Of a DNA stretch of 64,000 bases, positions 26,406-36,309 are shown piece by piece. Positions within the stretch are counted from its first letter, which is position 1; every line of letters begins with the position of its first letter. The DNA comes from Actinoallomurus iriomotensis (GTDB lineage Bacteria; Actinomycetota; Actinomycetes; Streptosporangiales; Streptosporangiaceae). Both the position numbers and the translations under genes were made by a program. The stretch spans positions 397,898 to 461,897 of the forward strand of contig NZ_BSTJ01000001.1 in NCBI RefSeq assembly GCF_030269445.1, in the 5' to 3' direction. The notes below the pieces were generated by a model. That model saw nothing but the letters and a program-made list of their open reading frames with translations, was not told where the DNA came from and made no database searches.

Positions 26406-27887
26406 ATGCCGGTCTCCGTAACCATGCCCCAGCTCGGCGAGAGCGTGACCGAGGGCACTGTCACCCGCTGGCTCAAGAAGGAAGGTGAGCACGTCGAGGC
26501 CGATGAGCCGCTCCTCGAAGTATCGACCGACAAGGTCGACACCGAGATCCCCTCGCCGGCCGCGGGCGTACTGAGCAGCATCACCGTCGCCGAAGACGAG
26601 ACCGTCGAGGTCGGCGCCGAGCTGGCGATCATCGCACAGGAGGGCGAGGCCGCCGCGGACACGGGCGGCCAGGCCCAGGCGCAGCAGGAAGAGGCGCCCC
26701 AGCAGCCCGAGCCCGAACCGGAGCAGGCCCAGGCCGAGCCCGAGCCTGAGCCGGCGCCCGAGCCGGAGCGTCCCGCCGCGCAGCAGCAGTCGCAGCCGCA
26801 GGCCCCGTCCTGGCCGCCGCCGGCACAGCAGCAGCCGGCTCCCCCGCAGCAGCCCCAGCGGCAGGCCGAGCCCGCGGGCGCGCCGTCGGGCGACAGCCCG
26901 TACGTCACCCCGCTGGTCCGCAAGCTGGCGGCCGAGCACGACGTCGACCTGGCCTCGATCAAGGGCACGGGCGTCGGCGGCCGCATCCGCAAGCAGGACG
27001 TCCTGGAGGCCGCGCGGGCCAAGCAGGCGCCCCCGCCGCAGCCCGCGGCGCCGGCGCAGCAGGCCCCCGCCCCGCAGGCCCCGGCCCAGGCTCCGGCCGC
27101 TCCGGCCGCCCGGCCCGCGGTGCAGGCGCCCGCGCCGTCCCAGCCGTCGGCGGCGGCCGCGCGGCTGCGCGGCACGACCGAGAAGATGTCGCGGACGCGG
27201 CAGTCGATCGCCCGGCACATGGTCGAGTCGCTGCAGGTGTCGGCGCAGCTCACCACGGTCGTCGAGGCCGACGTCACCAAGATCGCGCGGCTGCGCGACC
27301 AGGCCAAGGCCGACTTCCAGGCACGTGAGGGCGTCAAGCTCAGCTTCCTGCCCTTCTTCGCGCTGGCCGCGGTCGAGGCGCTCAAGGTCCACCCGAAGCT
27401 GAACGCCGTCATCAACTCCGAGACCAACGAGGTCACCTACCACGACGTCGAGAACCTCGGCATCGCGGTGGACGCGGAGAAGGGCCTCATGGTCCCGGTG
27501 ATCCACAACGCCGGTCAGCTCAACCTGGGCGGCCTGGCGCAGCGGATCGCCGACCTTGCCGAGCGCACCCGTACCAACAAGGTGAGCCCGGACGAGGTGA
27601 CCGGCGGCACGTTCACGCTGACCAACACCGGTAGCCGCGGCGCGCTGTTCGACACGCCGATCCTCAACCAGCCGCAGGTCGGCATGCTCGGCACCGGCAC
27701 GGTCGTCAAGCGGCCCGCGGTGATCGATGACCCGCAGCTCGGCGAGGTCATCGCCGTGCGCTCGATCGTCTACCTCGCGCTGACCTACGACCACCGGCTG
27801 GTGGACGGCGCCGACGCCGCGCGGTTCCTCGCGACGGTCAAGCACCGGCTCGAGGAGGGCAATTTCGAGTCCGAGCTGGGGCTCTAG
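26406..27887 (+). CDS. sucB: 2-oxoacid dehydrogenase E2, dihydrolipoyl acyltransferase (SucB/DlaT-like)
   Basis: Acyltransferase core of the pyruvate or 2-oxoglutarate dehydrogenase complex. 493 residues in order: one lipoyl domain (about 2-78) with the lipoylated Lys43 in [10 protein letters not shown]; a ~90-residue Pro/Gln/Glu-rich linker; an E3-binding domain (about 163-205, [33 protein letters not shown] in pieces); a second Ala/Pro/Gln linker; and the catalytic domain ending DHRLVDG (His463). Many actinomycete homologues have two or three lipoyl domains, so this one is lean. It follows lpdA directly. Whether it serves pyruvate or 2-oxoglutarate cannot be told. Confidence 0.93.
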   Translation: MPVSVTMPQLGESVTEGTVTRWLKKEGEHVEADEPLLEVSTDKVDTEIPSPAAGVLSSITVAEDETVEVGAELAIIAQEGEAAADTGGQAQAQQEEAPQQPEPEPEQAQAEPEPEPAPEPERPAAQQQSQPQAPSWPPPAQQQPAPPQQPQRQAEPAGAPSGDSPYVTPLVRKLAAEHDVDLASIKGTGVGGRIRKQDVLEAARAKQAPPPQPAAPAQQAPAPQAPAQAPAAPAARPAVQAPAPSQPSAAAARLRGTTEKMSRTRQSIARHMVESLQVSAQLTTVVEADVTKIARLRDQAKADFQAREGVKLSFLPFFALAAVEALKVHPKLNAVINSETNEVTYHDVENLGIAVDAEKGLMVPVIHNAGQLNLGGLAQRIADLAERTRTNKVSPDEVTGGTFTLTNTGSRGALFDTPILNQPQVGMLGTGTVVKRPAVIDDPQLGEVIAVRSIVYLALTYDHRLVDGADAARFLATVKHRLEEGNFESELGL

Positions 27888-27937
27888 GCTCACCCGGGCG
27901 GTACTCCCGAGGCCCGGCGCTCACTAGGGTGGCGGTC

Positions 27938-28825
27938 GTGCAGATCGCCATCACGGGTTCGACGGGACTCATCGGTAAGGCCCTCGTCCGCGCTCTGCGC
28001 GACGAGGGCCTTACTGTCATCCGGCTCGTGCGCCGGCCGGCCGCCGCCGAGGACGAGGTCCGGTGGGATCCCTTCGGCGGGGTGGACTCCGGCGCGCTGG
28101 AGGGCGTGGACGCCGTCGTCCATCTGGCCGGGGCCGGCATCGGCTCCCACCGCTGGACCGACACGTACAAGCGCGAGGTCCGCGACAGCCGTGTCGAGGG
28201 CACCCGTACGCTCGCGCGGGCCCTGGCGCGGCTCTCCCGCCGTCCCGCGGTGTTCGTATGCGCCTCGGCGGTGGGCTTCTACGGCGACACCGGCGACGAA
28301 CCGGTCGACGAGTCGGCCTCGGCGGGAGCGGGCTTCCTCGCCGCGCTGTGCCGCGACTGGGAGGCCGCGGCGCAGCCGGCGGCCGACGCCGGCATCCGGG
28401 TCGTGCACCCGCGCACCGGTCTCGTCCTCTCGCGGGAGGGCGGGCTGCTCGGCAAGGTGCTGCCGCTGTTCCGGCTCGGTCTCGGCGGGCGGCTCGGCTC
28501 CGGACGGCAGTGGATGAGCTGGATCACCCTCGACGACCAGGTCGCCGCGCTGCGCTTCCTGATCCACGACGGCCTGCAGGGGCCGGTCAACCTCACCGCG
28601 CCCGAGCCGGTGACCAACGCCGCCTTCACCGCGGCGATCGGGCGTACGCTGCGCCGCCCGGCGCCGTTCATCGTGCCCGCGCCCGCGCTGCGGCTGGCCC
28701 TCGGCGAATTCGCCGACGAGGGAGCGCTCATCAGCCAGCGGGTGCTGCCCGACCGCCTGACGAAGGCCGGGTTCACCTTCCGGCACCGCGACATCGACAC
28801 CGCCTTGGCCGCGCTGCTCGGCTGA
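27938..28825 (+). CDS. TIGR01777-family epimerase (SDR-type NAD(P)-binding protein)
   Basis: 295 residues from a GTG (VQIAITGSTGLIGKALVRAL) with the nucleotide-binding GSTGLIG at the extreme N terminus. Downstream come HLAGAGIGSHRWTDTYKREVRDSRVEGTRTL and ASAVGFYGDTGDEPVDE, characteristic of the TIGR01777/DUF1731 group. The C-terminal DUF1731-like end reads ISQRVLPDRLTKAGFTFRHRDIDTAL. An in-frame GTG three codons upstream (27929) is also possible. The family is widespread and its substrate is not established. It begins 50 bp after the E2 gene and may be read through with it. Confidence 0.9.
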   Translation: MQIAITGSTGLIGKALVRALRDEGLTVIRLVRRPAAAEDEVRWDPFGGVDSGALEGVDAVVHLAGAGIGSHRWTDTYKREVRDSRVEGTRTLARALARLSRRPAVFVCASAVGFYGDTGDEPVDESASAGAGFLAALCRDWEAAAQPAADAGIRVVHPRTGLVLSREGGLLGKVLPLFRLGLGGRLGSGRQWMSWITLDDQVAALRFLIHDGLQGPVNLTAPEPVTNAAFTAAIGRTLRRPAPFIVPAPALRLALGEFADEGALISQRVLPDRLTKAGFTFRHRDIDTALAALLG

Positions 28826-28946
28826 ACGGCGCTCCACGAACTCGCAAGGAACCCGTCACTCTCCTGCGCGCGACCGCCCGGCCGCGTACGGTGACTGATG
28901 CGACAGTCCGCAGGGGACGTCTCGAAGTGAGGGGCGGGAGCGAACA

Positions 28947-29684
28947 GTGAGCACCGACGGGAAGCCGCACATCCTCGCGATCGGCGGTGGCAGTTTCATA
29001 CCGACCGACAGGTACGGCCTGTCGCCGAGTCCGCTGCTGCGGTACGCGCTCGACCTCACGGGCCACGACCGTCCGCGCGTCTGCTTCGTGCCCACCGCGC
29101 TCGGTGACGCCTCGGAGCGCATCGCCCACTTCTACTCGGCGTTCGCCCAGCTCGACGCCGAGGTCAGCCACCTGTCGCTGTTCCCCATGCCCAACCACGA
29201 GGACCCGGCGGCGCACCTGCTCGCCCAGGACCTCGTGTACGTCTCCGGCGGCAGCGTGGCCAACCTGCTGGCCCTGTGGCGCCTGCACGGCCTCGATGAC
29301 GCGTTCGCCGAGGCGTGGCGGTCCGGGGTCGTCCTGTGCGGGCAGAGCGCGGGCGCGCTGTGCTGGCACGTCGGCGGCAACACCGACTCCTTCGGGCCGC
29401 GCCTGCGCCCGCTCACCAACGGCCTGGGCCTGCTCCCGTACTCCTGCGGCGTCCACTACGACAGCGACCCGCAGCGCCGTCCGCTGCTGCACCGCCTCAT
29501 CGCCGACGGCACGCTGCCCTCCGGGTACGCCGCCGACGAGGCCGTGGGCCTGCACTACGTCGGCATCGAGTTCGTGCAGGCGGTGAGCTATGTCGACGGG
29601 CGCGGCGCCTACGACATCGAGCCGGACGGCGCCGGAGGCGTCAAGGAGACCCGCATCGAACCTCGCCTGCTGGCCTCCCTGTGA
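28947..29684 (+). CDS. Peptidase E-like protein (S51, class I glutamine amidotransferase fold)
   Basis: 245 residues with the nucleophile elbow [11 protein letters not shown] (Ser in GxSAG), typical of S51 aspartyl dipeptidases and cyanophycinase relatives. The fold markers are ILAIGGGSF at the start, CFVPTALGD and [16 protein letters not shown]. The C-terminal GVHYDSD and ADEAVGLHY fit the catalytic His region. Cytosolic, no signal peptide. The most likely activity is cleavage of Asp-X dipeptides, but S51 members vary. GTG start at 28947; it precedes lipB by 19 bp in the same direction. Confidence 0.88.
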   Translation: MSTDGKPHILAIGGGSFIPTDRYGLSPSPLLRYALDLTGHDRPRVCFVPTALGDASERIAHFYSAFAQLDAEVSHLSLFPMPNHEDPAAHLLAQDLVYVSGGSVANLLALWRLHGLDDAFAEAWRSGVVLCGQSAGALCWHVGGNTDSFGPRLRPLTNGLGLLPYSCGVHYDSDPQRRPLLHRLIADGTLPSGYAADEAVGLHYVGIEFVQAVSYVDGRGAYDIEPDGAGGVKETRIEPRLLASL

Positions 29685-29703
29685 GGGACGTACGCTCTTG
29701 TAC

Positions 29704-30465
29704 GTGAGCGAGACTGCGATACAGCCATCCACCGACCTTCCGCCGGCCCCCGTGACAACCGGTGACCTGGTGTTCGTCCATGCCGGGTTCGGCGAGCAGG
29801 CGGTGCCGTACGAACAGGCGTGGGATCTGCAGCGGCGGCTGCACGAGCGCCGGGTCGCGGACGAGATCCCCGATGTCTGCCTGCTGCTGGAGCACCCGCC
29901 GGTCTACACCGCCGGCAAGCGCACCGAGCCGCTGGACCGCCCGATCGGCGACCCCGGCGCCCCGGTGATCGACGTCGACCGCGGCGGAAAGATCACTTGG
30001 CACGGGCCGGGACAGCTGGTGGGCTACCCGATCGTACGGCTGAAGGAGCCGGTCGACGTGGTCGCCTACGTCCGCACGATCGAGGAGGCCCTGATCCGGG
30101 CGTGCGCCGACCTCGGCCTGGCGACCAAGCGCGTCGAGGGCCGCAGCGGCGTGTGGGTGTCCGGCGTGCCCGACCGCAAGGTCGGCGCGATCGGCATCCG
30201 CGTCTCGCGCGGCGTGACGATGCACGGGTTCGAGATCAACTGCGACGCGGACCTGTCGTGGTTCGACCGGATCGTGCCGTGCGGCATCCGCGACGCGGGT
30301 GTGACCTCACTGTCGCAGGAGCTCGACCGCGAGGTCTCGGTGGCCGAGACCCTGGCGCTCACCGAGCAGCGGCTGGCCGAGGCGCTCGGCGCCGCGAACA
30401 CCGCGCACCGCACCCTCAACGCGATGCTGGGCGGTGACCCGACGGGTCAGCCCATCGCCTTGTAG
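29704..30465 (+). CDS. lipB: Octanoyltransferase
   Basis: Transfers octanoyl groups from acyl carrier protein to lipoyl domains, the first step of lipoate synthesis. 253 residues starting [16 protein letters not shown] from the GTG at 29704. Motifs: [55 protein letters not shown] with catalytic Lys159, and [11 protein letters not shown] with catalytic Cys193. The likely client is the E2 protein encoded at 26406. The partner lipA (lipoyl synthase), normally the next gene in actinomycetes, is not here. The 3' end overlaps a convergent gene by 19 bp. Confidence 0.97.
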   Translation: MSETAIQPSTDLPPAPVTTGDLVFVHAGFGEQAVPYEQAWDLQRRLHERRVADEIPDVCLLLEHPPVYTAGKRTEPLDRPIGDPGAPVIDVDRGGKITWHGPGQLVGYPIVRLKEPVDVVAYVRTIEEALIRACADLGLATKRVEGRSGVWVSGVPDRKVGAIGIRVSRGVTMHGFEINCDADLSWFDRIVPCGIRDAGVTSLSQELDREVSVAETLALTEQRLAEALGAANTAHRTLNAMLGGDPTGQPIAL

Positions 30466-30938
30466 ATCGCCTGACCCTCGTCCGCGGCGGCCTTGAAGAA
30501 GCCCACGAGGTTCTCGTACGCGGTGCGCAGATCGCGGTCGCGTACGGCCTCGACGGGCTTGCTGATCCAGTCGTCGGCGCCCTGGACGCCGAGCCGGGCC
30601 ATCTGCTTCGGGTCGTACCGGCCGGCGATCTGCCGGAAGTCGGTCGCCGCGAGATGGTCGGCGGCCGGCTTCACCCGCTGGGGCGCCAGGTAGATGACGT
30701 CCACGCCGAACTCCTCGGCACCGTCCTCGGTGAGGAGACGACCACCGCAGACGACGTCGGCGGCCGGGTGCGGGCCCTCCCACGGGTCGCCCGTGATCAG
30801 GTAGTGGAGGCCCTGCCACGTGCCGGCGATGGGGAGCACAGCATGGTTTTGCTGCCAGCCCTTTCTCCCGAAAACCGACCTGGCGACGGCGCCCGGATCG
30901 CCTCCGCCCTCGGCTTCCGGAAGCCTGAGGTACGTCAT
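30447..30938 (-). CDS. DUF1877 (YfbM-like) family protein
   Basis: 163 residues starting [12 protein letters not shown], with [46 protein letters not shown]. This resembles DUF1877 proteins (YfbM), cytosolic proteins of unknown role. A TTG codon four residues upstream is an alternative start, but I prefer the ATG at 30938-30936. It is convergent with lipB and shares 19 bp with it, which suggests that it came to this site later; it marks the start of the stretch that replaces lipA. Confidence 0.8.
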   Translation of the reverse strand: MTYLRLPEAEGGGDPGAVARSVFGRKGWQQNHAVLPIAGTWQGLHYLITGDPWEGPHPAADVVCGGRLLTEDGAEEFGVDVIYLAPQRVKPAADHLAATDFRQIAGRYDPKQMARLGVQGADDWISKPVEAVRDRDLRTAYENLVGFFKAAADEGQAIYKAMG

Positions 30939-31207
30939 GGCAACTCGCAAGCCCGACCTCCCGTTATGCGCAGTTGTGCACGCGACATCCCAGTTACCTT
31001 AGAGAGATCGACAGCTACGTATGGTGAGAACGCGGCAAAAGACCGGTCTCAACTTCCGCCGGCGCCACGCACCCCCCCGGCGCACGGGAGAGCGGGCGCC
31101 GCAGGGGCTGTCGTCTCAGTATCCCGGCCGACCTTCCACCATGTCCGGCGCTTGCGCAAACTGAACGTCCCGCCACATACGCCGAAGCGGCCTCTACTCT
31201 CGCTTTC

Positions 31208-32173
31208 ATGACGCGAGCCGCGTACATCACCCGTCTCGGACCTCCCGGGGAGATCCGCTGGGGAGAGCTGCCCGACCCCGTTTCGGGCCCCGCCGACGTG
31301 CTCGTCCGCACCGAGGCGGTCGCGGCGAACCACGTGGACACCTTCGTGCGCTCGGGCCGCTACCGGACGCCGACGCCGTTCCCGTTCGTCATCGGACGCG
31401 ACCTGGCCGGCGAGGTCGTCGGCGCGGGTCCGGGCTTCTCCCCCGGCGACCGGGTCTGGTGCGCCGGCATGGGCCACGGCGGGCGGCAGGGCTCGTTCGC
31501 CGAGCTGGTCGCGGTGCCGGCCGAGCGGCTGTACCGGCTGCCCGAGGGCGTCGGCGCGGTGGAGGCGGTGGGCGTGCTCCATCCGGCGGCGACGGCCTTC
31601 CTCGCGCTGTTCCGCCACGGCGGCCTGCGGCTCGGTGAGACCGTGTACGTGGGCGGCGGAGCGGGCAACGTGGGCGACGCGCTGGTGCGCATGGCCTCGG
31701 CGGCGGGCGCGAGGGTGATCGCGTCCGCGAGCGAGCGGGACGCCGACCGCTGCCGGGCGGCCGGCGCCGCCGTGGTGATCGACTACCGCGATCCGTCCCT
31801 GACCGCGCGTGTACGCGAGGCCGCCCCGGACGGGATCGACGTGCACGTGGACACCTCGGGCCGGCCCGACCTGGAGGCGGCGGTCGGCCTGCTGGCCCAC
31901 GGCGGGCGGATCGTCCTGCTGGCGGGCGTGGGCGTCCGCGCGGAACTGCCCGTAGGGCCGCTGTACATGAGGGACGGGCGGCTGCTGGGCTTCGCGATCA
32001 GCAACGCCTCCGCCGCCGACCTCGCCGGCGCGGCATCGGTGATCAACACGATGCTGGCGGCGGGCGCGCTGCCGTGCCGCGTCACCGACGTGCTGGCACT
32101 GGCCGACGCCGCGGAGGCCCACCGGCGACTGGAGGCCGGACAGGTCCGCGGTCGCCTCGTCCTCCGCCCCTGA
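31208..32173 (+). CDS. Quinone oxidoreductase-like MDR protein (zinc-free)
   Basis: 321 residues of the medium-chain dehydrogenase/reductase superfamily. The N-terminal GroES-like domain has VAANHVDTFVRSGRYRTPTPFPFVIGRDLAGEVVGAG. The NADP(H)-binding fold has GETVYVGGGAGNVGDALVRMASAAGARV. No catalytic or structural zinc cysteine cluster is present, which fits the quinone oxidoreductase branch. The substrate cannot be predicted. It is divergent from the DUF1877 gene across 269 bp with no further gene. Confidence 0.9.
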   Translation: MTRAAYITRLGPPGEIRWGELPDPVSGPADVLVRTEAVAANHVDTFVRSGRYRTPTPFPFVIGRDLAGEVVGAGPGFSPGDRVWCAGMGHGGRQGSFAELVAVPAERLYRLPEGVGAVEAVGVLHPAATAFLALFRHGGLRLGETVYVGGGAGNVGDALVRMASAAGARVIASASERDADRCRAAGAAVVIDYRDPSLTARVREAAPDGIDVHVDTSGRPDLEAAVGLLAHGGRIVLLAGVGVRAELPVGPLYMRDGRLLGFAISNASAADLAGAASVINTMLAAGALPCRVTDVLALADAAEAHRRLEAGQVRGRLVLRP

Positions 32174-32337
32174 CGCCCCGCGCCCCGTACGGACGCTCAC
32201 AGCCACGGCGCGGCATCGCGTCACAGGCAGGTCCTCATCGCGGAGGACGTGGTCGAAGCCGGAGCCCGCGTATCCGGGCGCCCTGTCGCGCGCGCGGGAC
32301 GCTTTCGCGGAGCCCGGGCGGTGGGAATGATGGGCGC

Positions 32338-32742
32338 ATGACGCTGAGCGCCGCCGACGGCAACGCCATCCTCAATGAGAACTTCGCCCCCTGGGTGCGG
32401 GAGCTCGGCCTCGTGGTCGAGGAGACCGGGGACCTGATGGCCGTGCTGCGGCTGCCGTGGTCCACCCGGCTGGCCCGGCAGGGCGGGGCCATGTGCGGTC
32501 AGGCGCTCATGGCCGCGGCCGACACCGCCACCGTGATCGCGGTGTCCGCGGCGCGCGGGGAGTTCGTCCCGATGACGACCGTGCAGCAGTCGAGCACGTT
32601 CCAGCGTCCCGTCGTGGACGCCGACGTCCTCGTCACGGCGACGCTCACCAAGGTCGGCCGCACGCTGGCGTTCGCCGAGGTCGCCATGACCGCGGGCGGG
32701 AACGTCGCCGCGCACGCGACGACGGTCTACGCCCTCCTCTGA
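32338..32742 (+). CDS. PaaI-like hot-dog fold thioesterase
   Basis: 134 residues with the hot-dog layout: NENFAPWVRELGLVVEE, then RQGGAMCGQALMAAADTATVIAVSAARGEF (the helix with the usual G-x2-x-AxAD motif), and paired strands ending AAHATTVYALL. It probably hydrolyses an acyl-CoA, perhaps aromatic or medium-chain. ATG at 32338 is preferred; the frame is open 88 codons upstream but overlaps the preceding gene. It follows the oxidoreductase gene by 164 bp. Confidence 0.85.
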   Translation: MTLSAADGNAILNENFAPWVRELGLVVEETGDLMAVLRLPWSTRLARQGGAMCGQALMAAADTATVIAVSAARGEFVPMTTVQQSSTFQRPVVDADVLVTATLTKVGRTLAFAEVAMTAGGNVAAHATTVYALL

Positions 32743-32752
32743 GGGAGGAACG

Positions 32753-34063
32753 TCACCAGTTCGGGTCGGTGCCGGGCACGTTCGGCGGGAGCGCGTGTCC
32801 CGGCGGGTACATGATGTAGGCGATGCCGCCGCTGGAGGAACTCCGCTGCCAGACGTTCTCGAAGTCGGCGCGCGGGTAGACGTGGCGGACCTCGGCGTCC
32901 GAGGGCGACGCCGGGTCGTTGACGATCGGGTCGCCGCTCTGGGTGAAGCCGACGACCACGAACAGGTGGCCGTTGGTGCCGTAGCCGGCGCCGGGCAGTT
33001 CGGATGCCTTGAACGACTGCGAGGTCACCACCGGGATGCCCGCCTTGATGAACTGCTCAAGCTCGGTGACCGACCGCAGGCGCGTGATGAAGCCGTTCAG
33101 CCCGAAGCGGCCGGCGTAGGCGGGGTTGAACGGCCAGTTGCCGGTCCCCTGATAGTTGTGGTCGTAGGTGTTCCGCGCGGCGTAGTCGACCTGCGGGTCG
33201 GCGTACGACGGGTCCACCCAGGACATGTCCTGCGGCGAGGGTCCGGTGTTCCAGTAGGCCACGACCATGGACGTCGACGTCGGGCTGCACCACGCCTCGC
33301 CGCCGCCGTTGTACTCCGGGTACTGGCCCTTGTGGATCTCCTGGGAGTAGGCGGGGACGTTCAGCTCGACGCCCTCCGCGCCGCCGAGCGGGCTGGCCGG
33401 CACGGTCTTGCGGCCGGGCACCAGGGAGGCCATCGCGCCCACCGAGCGCAGCGCCGGCCGCGTCCCGGTGCCCGGCAGGCGGTACAGCGTCACCCGGAGC
33501 TGGTAGGAGGTCAGCGAGCCCGTGGCGACGAACGTGTCGATGTCGACGTCGCCGTCGGCGTCGCCCTGGCCCGGCACGGAGGTGCGGTGGATGTCGCCGC
33601 CCTCCCCCGGGTCGTCGGCCGCCCAGCGGCCCATGACGTACCACTTGGTGTCCGCGCCCGCTCCGGTGTGGCCGCGCATCTCGATCTGCAGCCAGCTCCC
33701 GTGCGGGGTGTCGGCGGTCCAGGACGCCACGAGCTGGCTCGCGCCGAACCCGACCGACACCGTCGGCGACGTCCAGCGGGCGTAGTCCCAGGTCTTGGTT
33801 CCGCCGCCGTACGGGTCGGTGTAGCTCGCCGTGCCCGCCGGGGTGGCGAAGGCGACGGCGCCGGTGCCGGACGGCTCCACGCCCTCCGAGACCCCCGCCG
33901 CGAAGTCGGCGTCCGAACTCCACTCGTGGTAGACGACGCTCGACTGCGGCGCGGCCTTCGCCGCCTCCGCGCCGGGCGCGCCGGTTCCCGCCGTGGTCAT
34001 CAGGCCGGCGAGGACCAGCACGAGGACTCGCCGCGCCGGAGCGCGGAACCGCGACCACACCAT
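32753..34063 (-). CDS. Secreted C39-like cysteine peptidase, copy 1
   Basis: 436 residues with a signal peptide (about 1-35). An N-terminal beta-rich domain (about 40-215) contains DYARWTSPTVSVGFGASQLVASWTADTPHGSW. The C-terminal Peptidase_C39_2-type domain has a candidate triad: Cys259 in GGGEAWCSPTSTSM, His366 in TNGHLFVVVGF and Asp383 in IVNDPASPSD. Likely an extracellular peptidase or peptidase-like protein; substrate unknown. ATG at 34063-34061 with GGAG upstream. It is a tandem paralogue of the next gene with exactly the same length, read in the same direction, 67 bp apart. Confidence 0.88.
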   Translation of the reverse strand: MVWSRFRAPARRVLVLVLAGLMTTAGTGAPGAEAAKAAPQSSVVYHEWSSDADFAAGVSEGVEPSGTGAVAFATPAGTASYTDPYGGGTKTWDYARWTSPTVSVGFGASQLVASWTADTPHGSWLQIEMRGHTGAGADTKWYVMGRWAADDPGEGGDIHRTSVPGQGDADGDVDIDTFVATGSLTSYQLRVTLYRLPGTGTRPALRSVGAMASLVPGRKTVPASPLGGAEGVELNVPAYSQEIHKGQYPEYNGGGEAWCSPTSTSMVVAYWNTGPSPQDMSWVDPSYADPQVDYAARNTYDHNYQGTGNWPFNPAYAGRFGLNGFITRLRSVTELEQFIKAGIPVVTSQSFKASELPGAGYGTNGHLFVVVGFTQSGDPIVNDPASPSDAEVRHVYPRADFENVWQRSSSSGGIAYIMYPPGHALPPNVPGTDPNW

Positions 34064-34130
34064 GGGGTGCTCCAGGGGGAGGGCCCCCGGTGCGCCGTGA
34101 CCGCGGTCACGGCGCACCGGGCGACGGTTT

Positions 34131-35441
34131 TCACCAGTTCTTCTCCATACCGGGGATGTTCTTGGGGAGCCGGTGACCCGGCGGGTACATGATGTACGCG
34201 ATGCCGCCGCTGGAGGAACTCCGCAGCCAGACGTTCTCGAAGTTGGCACGCGGGTAGACGTTGCGGACGACGGCGTCGGAGGACGAGGCCGGGTCGTTGA
34301 TGATCGGGTCGCCCTTCTTGGTGAACCCGACGACGACGAAGAGGTGACCGTTGGTGCTGTAGTTCGAGCCGGGCAGCTCGTCGGCCTTGAACGACTGCGA
34401 GGTCACCACCGGGATGCCCGCCTTGATGAACTGCTCCAGCTCCGTCACCGACCGCAGCCGCGTGATGAAGCCGTTCAGCCCGAAGCGGCCGGCGTACGCG
34501 GGGTTGAACGGCCAGTTGCCGGTGCCCTCGTAGTTGTAGTCGTAGGTGTGACGCGCGGCGTAGTCGACCTGTGGGTCGGCGTACGACGGGTCCACCCAGG
34601 ACATGTCCTTCTTGGAGGGGCCGCGCTTCCAGTAGCCCACGACCATCGAGGTGGACGTGGGGCTGCACCAGGCCTCGCCGCCGCCGTCGTACTCCGGGTA
34701 CTGGCCCTTGTGGATGTTCTGGGAGTACGTCGGGACCTTCAGCTCGATGCCCTCGGCCCCGCCGAGCGGGCTGACCGGCACGGTCGTGCGCTGCGCGACC
34801 AGCGAGGCCATCGCGCCGACGGAGCGGAGCACCGGCCGCACGTGCTTGCCGGGCGCGCGGTACAGGGTGACCCGTAGCTGGTAGGAGGTGAGGGAGTTCT
34901 TGGCGATGAAGGTGTCGATGTCGACGTTGCCGTTGGCGTCGGCCTGGCCGGGCACCGTCGTCCGGTTGATGTCGCCGCCCTCCTTGGGGTCGTCGGAGGC
35001 CCAGCGGCCCATGACGTACCACTTGGTGTCGGCGCCCGCTCCGGTGTGGCCGCGCATCTCGACCTGCAGCCAGGTGCCGTGGGGGGTGTCGGCGGTCCAG
35101 GAGGCCACCAGCTGGCTCGCGCCGAACCCGACCGACACCTTGGGCGACGTCCAGCGGGCGTAGTCCCAGGTCTTGGTGCCGGCGCCGTACGGGTCGGCGT
35201 ACGCGGTGGAGCCGACCGTGCGGGCGATGGTGAGGGCGCCGGCGCCGGACGGCCGTACGCCCTCGGACGAGCCCTTCGCGAAGTCGCGGGCCGACGTCCA
35301 CTGGTGGTAGGCCGCGAGCGAGCGTGCGGGGGCCTCGGCCGCCCCCGCGTGCGGCGCCGCGGCCACGCTGGTGGTCGCGAGACCGACCAGTACGACAAGA
35401 GAGACCCTCCGTGCCGAAGCACGGGCACCCGACCACACCAT
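34131..35441 (-). CDS. Secreted C39-like cysteine peptidase, copy 2
   Basis: 436 residues, the upstream member of the tandem pair. The signal peptide differs (SARRVSLVVLVGLATTSVAAAPHAGAA in pieces), but the mature protein aligns without gaps to copy 1. The same Cys (GEAWCSPTSTSM), His (NGHLFVVVGF) and Asp (INDPASSSD) are present. The stretch from the Cys to the His, with WPFNPAYAGRFGLNGFITRLRSVTELEQF, is nearly identical. Differences cluster in surface positions, many exchanging for Lys/Arg. ATG at 35441-35439 with TTGGAG upstream; a longer frame to 35504 is rejected because it lacks a ribosome site. Confidence 0.88.
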   Translation of the reverse strand: MVWSGARASARRVSLVVLVGLATTSVAAAPHAGAAEAPARSLAAYHQWTSARDFAKGSSEGVRPSGAGALTIARTVGSTAYADPYGAGTKTWDYARWTSPKVSVGFGASQLVASWTADTPHGTWLQVEMRGHTGAGADTKWYVMGRWASDDPKEGGDINRTTVPGQADANGNVDIDTFIAKNSLTSYQLRVTLYRAPGKHVRPVLRSVGAMASLVAQRTTVPVSPLGGAEGIELKVPTYSQNIHKGQYPEYDGGGEAWCSPTSTSMVVGYWKRGPSKKDMSWVDPSYADPQVDYAARHTYDYNYEGTGNWPFNPAYAGRFGLNGFITRLRSVTELEQFIKAGIPVVTSQSFKADELPGSNYSTNGHLFVVVGFTKKGDPIINDPASSSDAVVRNVYPRANFENVWLRSSSSGGIAYIMYPPGHRLPKNIPGMEKNW

Positions 35442-35608
35442 GGCGACTCCAAGGACGGCGACGATCTGAACCGGGACGGTAAGACCGCGCCGACCGCGTG
35501 TCAACGCTTAACAGGCCCAAGCGTTGCGTGGAAATTTGTTTACCGCCGGGCCCGACAACGGCGGCGTCGCTTTCGACTGCGGGCGCGAACCCTCGTATCC
35601 TTCCCTCC

Positions 35609-36304
35609 ATGGCAAAGAAGTCCCAGGACGGACAGGACGAAAGACCCGGCCGCCTCAAGCAGATCCGCATGGTCGCCTCGCTGGTCCACCAGGCCAATCC
35701 CAAGGCTCTGCCGATGGTGTTCTTGGCGGCGATCGGGACTCTCGTGGTGTTCGTGGTCGTCGGGCTGCTCCTGGGCCAGGCACTGCTGCTGATCCCGCTC
35801 GGCGTACTGGCCGCCCTCGCGGTCGGCATGATCGTCTTCGGGCAGCTGGCGCAGCGTACGCAGTACTCCATGCTCGAGGGAAGGCCCGGCGCCGCCGCGT
35901 CGATCGTGGAGAACATGCGGGGCCGCTGGGTCGTCACCCCCGCCGTGCAGGCGAACCGCAACATGGACGTCGTGCACCGCGTGGTCGGCCACCCGGGCGT
36001 GATCCTGCTCGCCGAGGGCCCTCGCTCGCGGGTCGGCAAGCTCATCGGAGCGGAGAAGAAGCGCATCTCGCGCGCCGCCTCGGAGGTCCCGATCTATGAC
36101 ATCCAGGTCGGCAACGACGAGGGCCAGGTGCCGATCGGCAAGCTCCAGCGCCACCTCACCAAGCTGCCGCGCAACCTGAAGAAGGACGAGGTCAGCGAGC
36201 TGACCGACCGTCTCAACGCGCTGCCGCAGGCGATGCAGATGCCCAAGGGCCCGATCCCCAAGGGCGCGCGCATGCCGAAGGGCCCCAAGCCCCGTACGCG
36301 CTGA
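35609..36304 (+). CDS. DUF4191 membrane protein
   Basis: 231 residues starting MAKKSQDGQDERPGRLKQIRMV, with two membrane helices (about 38-58 and 62-82). A cytoplasmic part follows with QYSMLEGRPGAAASIVENMRGRW. It ends in a Lys/Pro-rich tail (MPKGPIPKGARMPKGPKPRTR). This is DUF4191, which in actinomycetes lies between lipA and glnA; that conserved position supports the call. Function unknown. The ATG at 35609 is chosen; the open frame starts further upstream in a region without a ribosome site. Confidence 0.9.
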   Translation: MAKKSQDGQDERPGRLKQIRMVASLVHQANPKALPMVFLAAIGTLVVFVVVGLLLGQALLLIPLGVLAALAVGMIVFGQLAQRTQYSMLEGRPGAAASIVENMRGRWVVTPAVQANRNMDVVHRVVGHPGVILLAEGPRSRVGKLIGAEKKRISRAASEVPIYDIQVGNDEGQVPIGKLQRHLTKLPRNLKKDEVSELTDRLNALPQAMQMPKGPIPKGARMPKGPKPRTR

Positions 36305-36309
36305 ACGGC

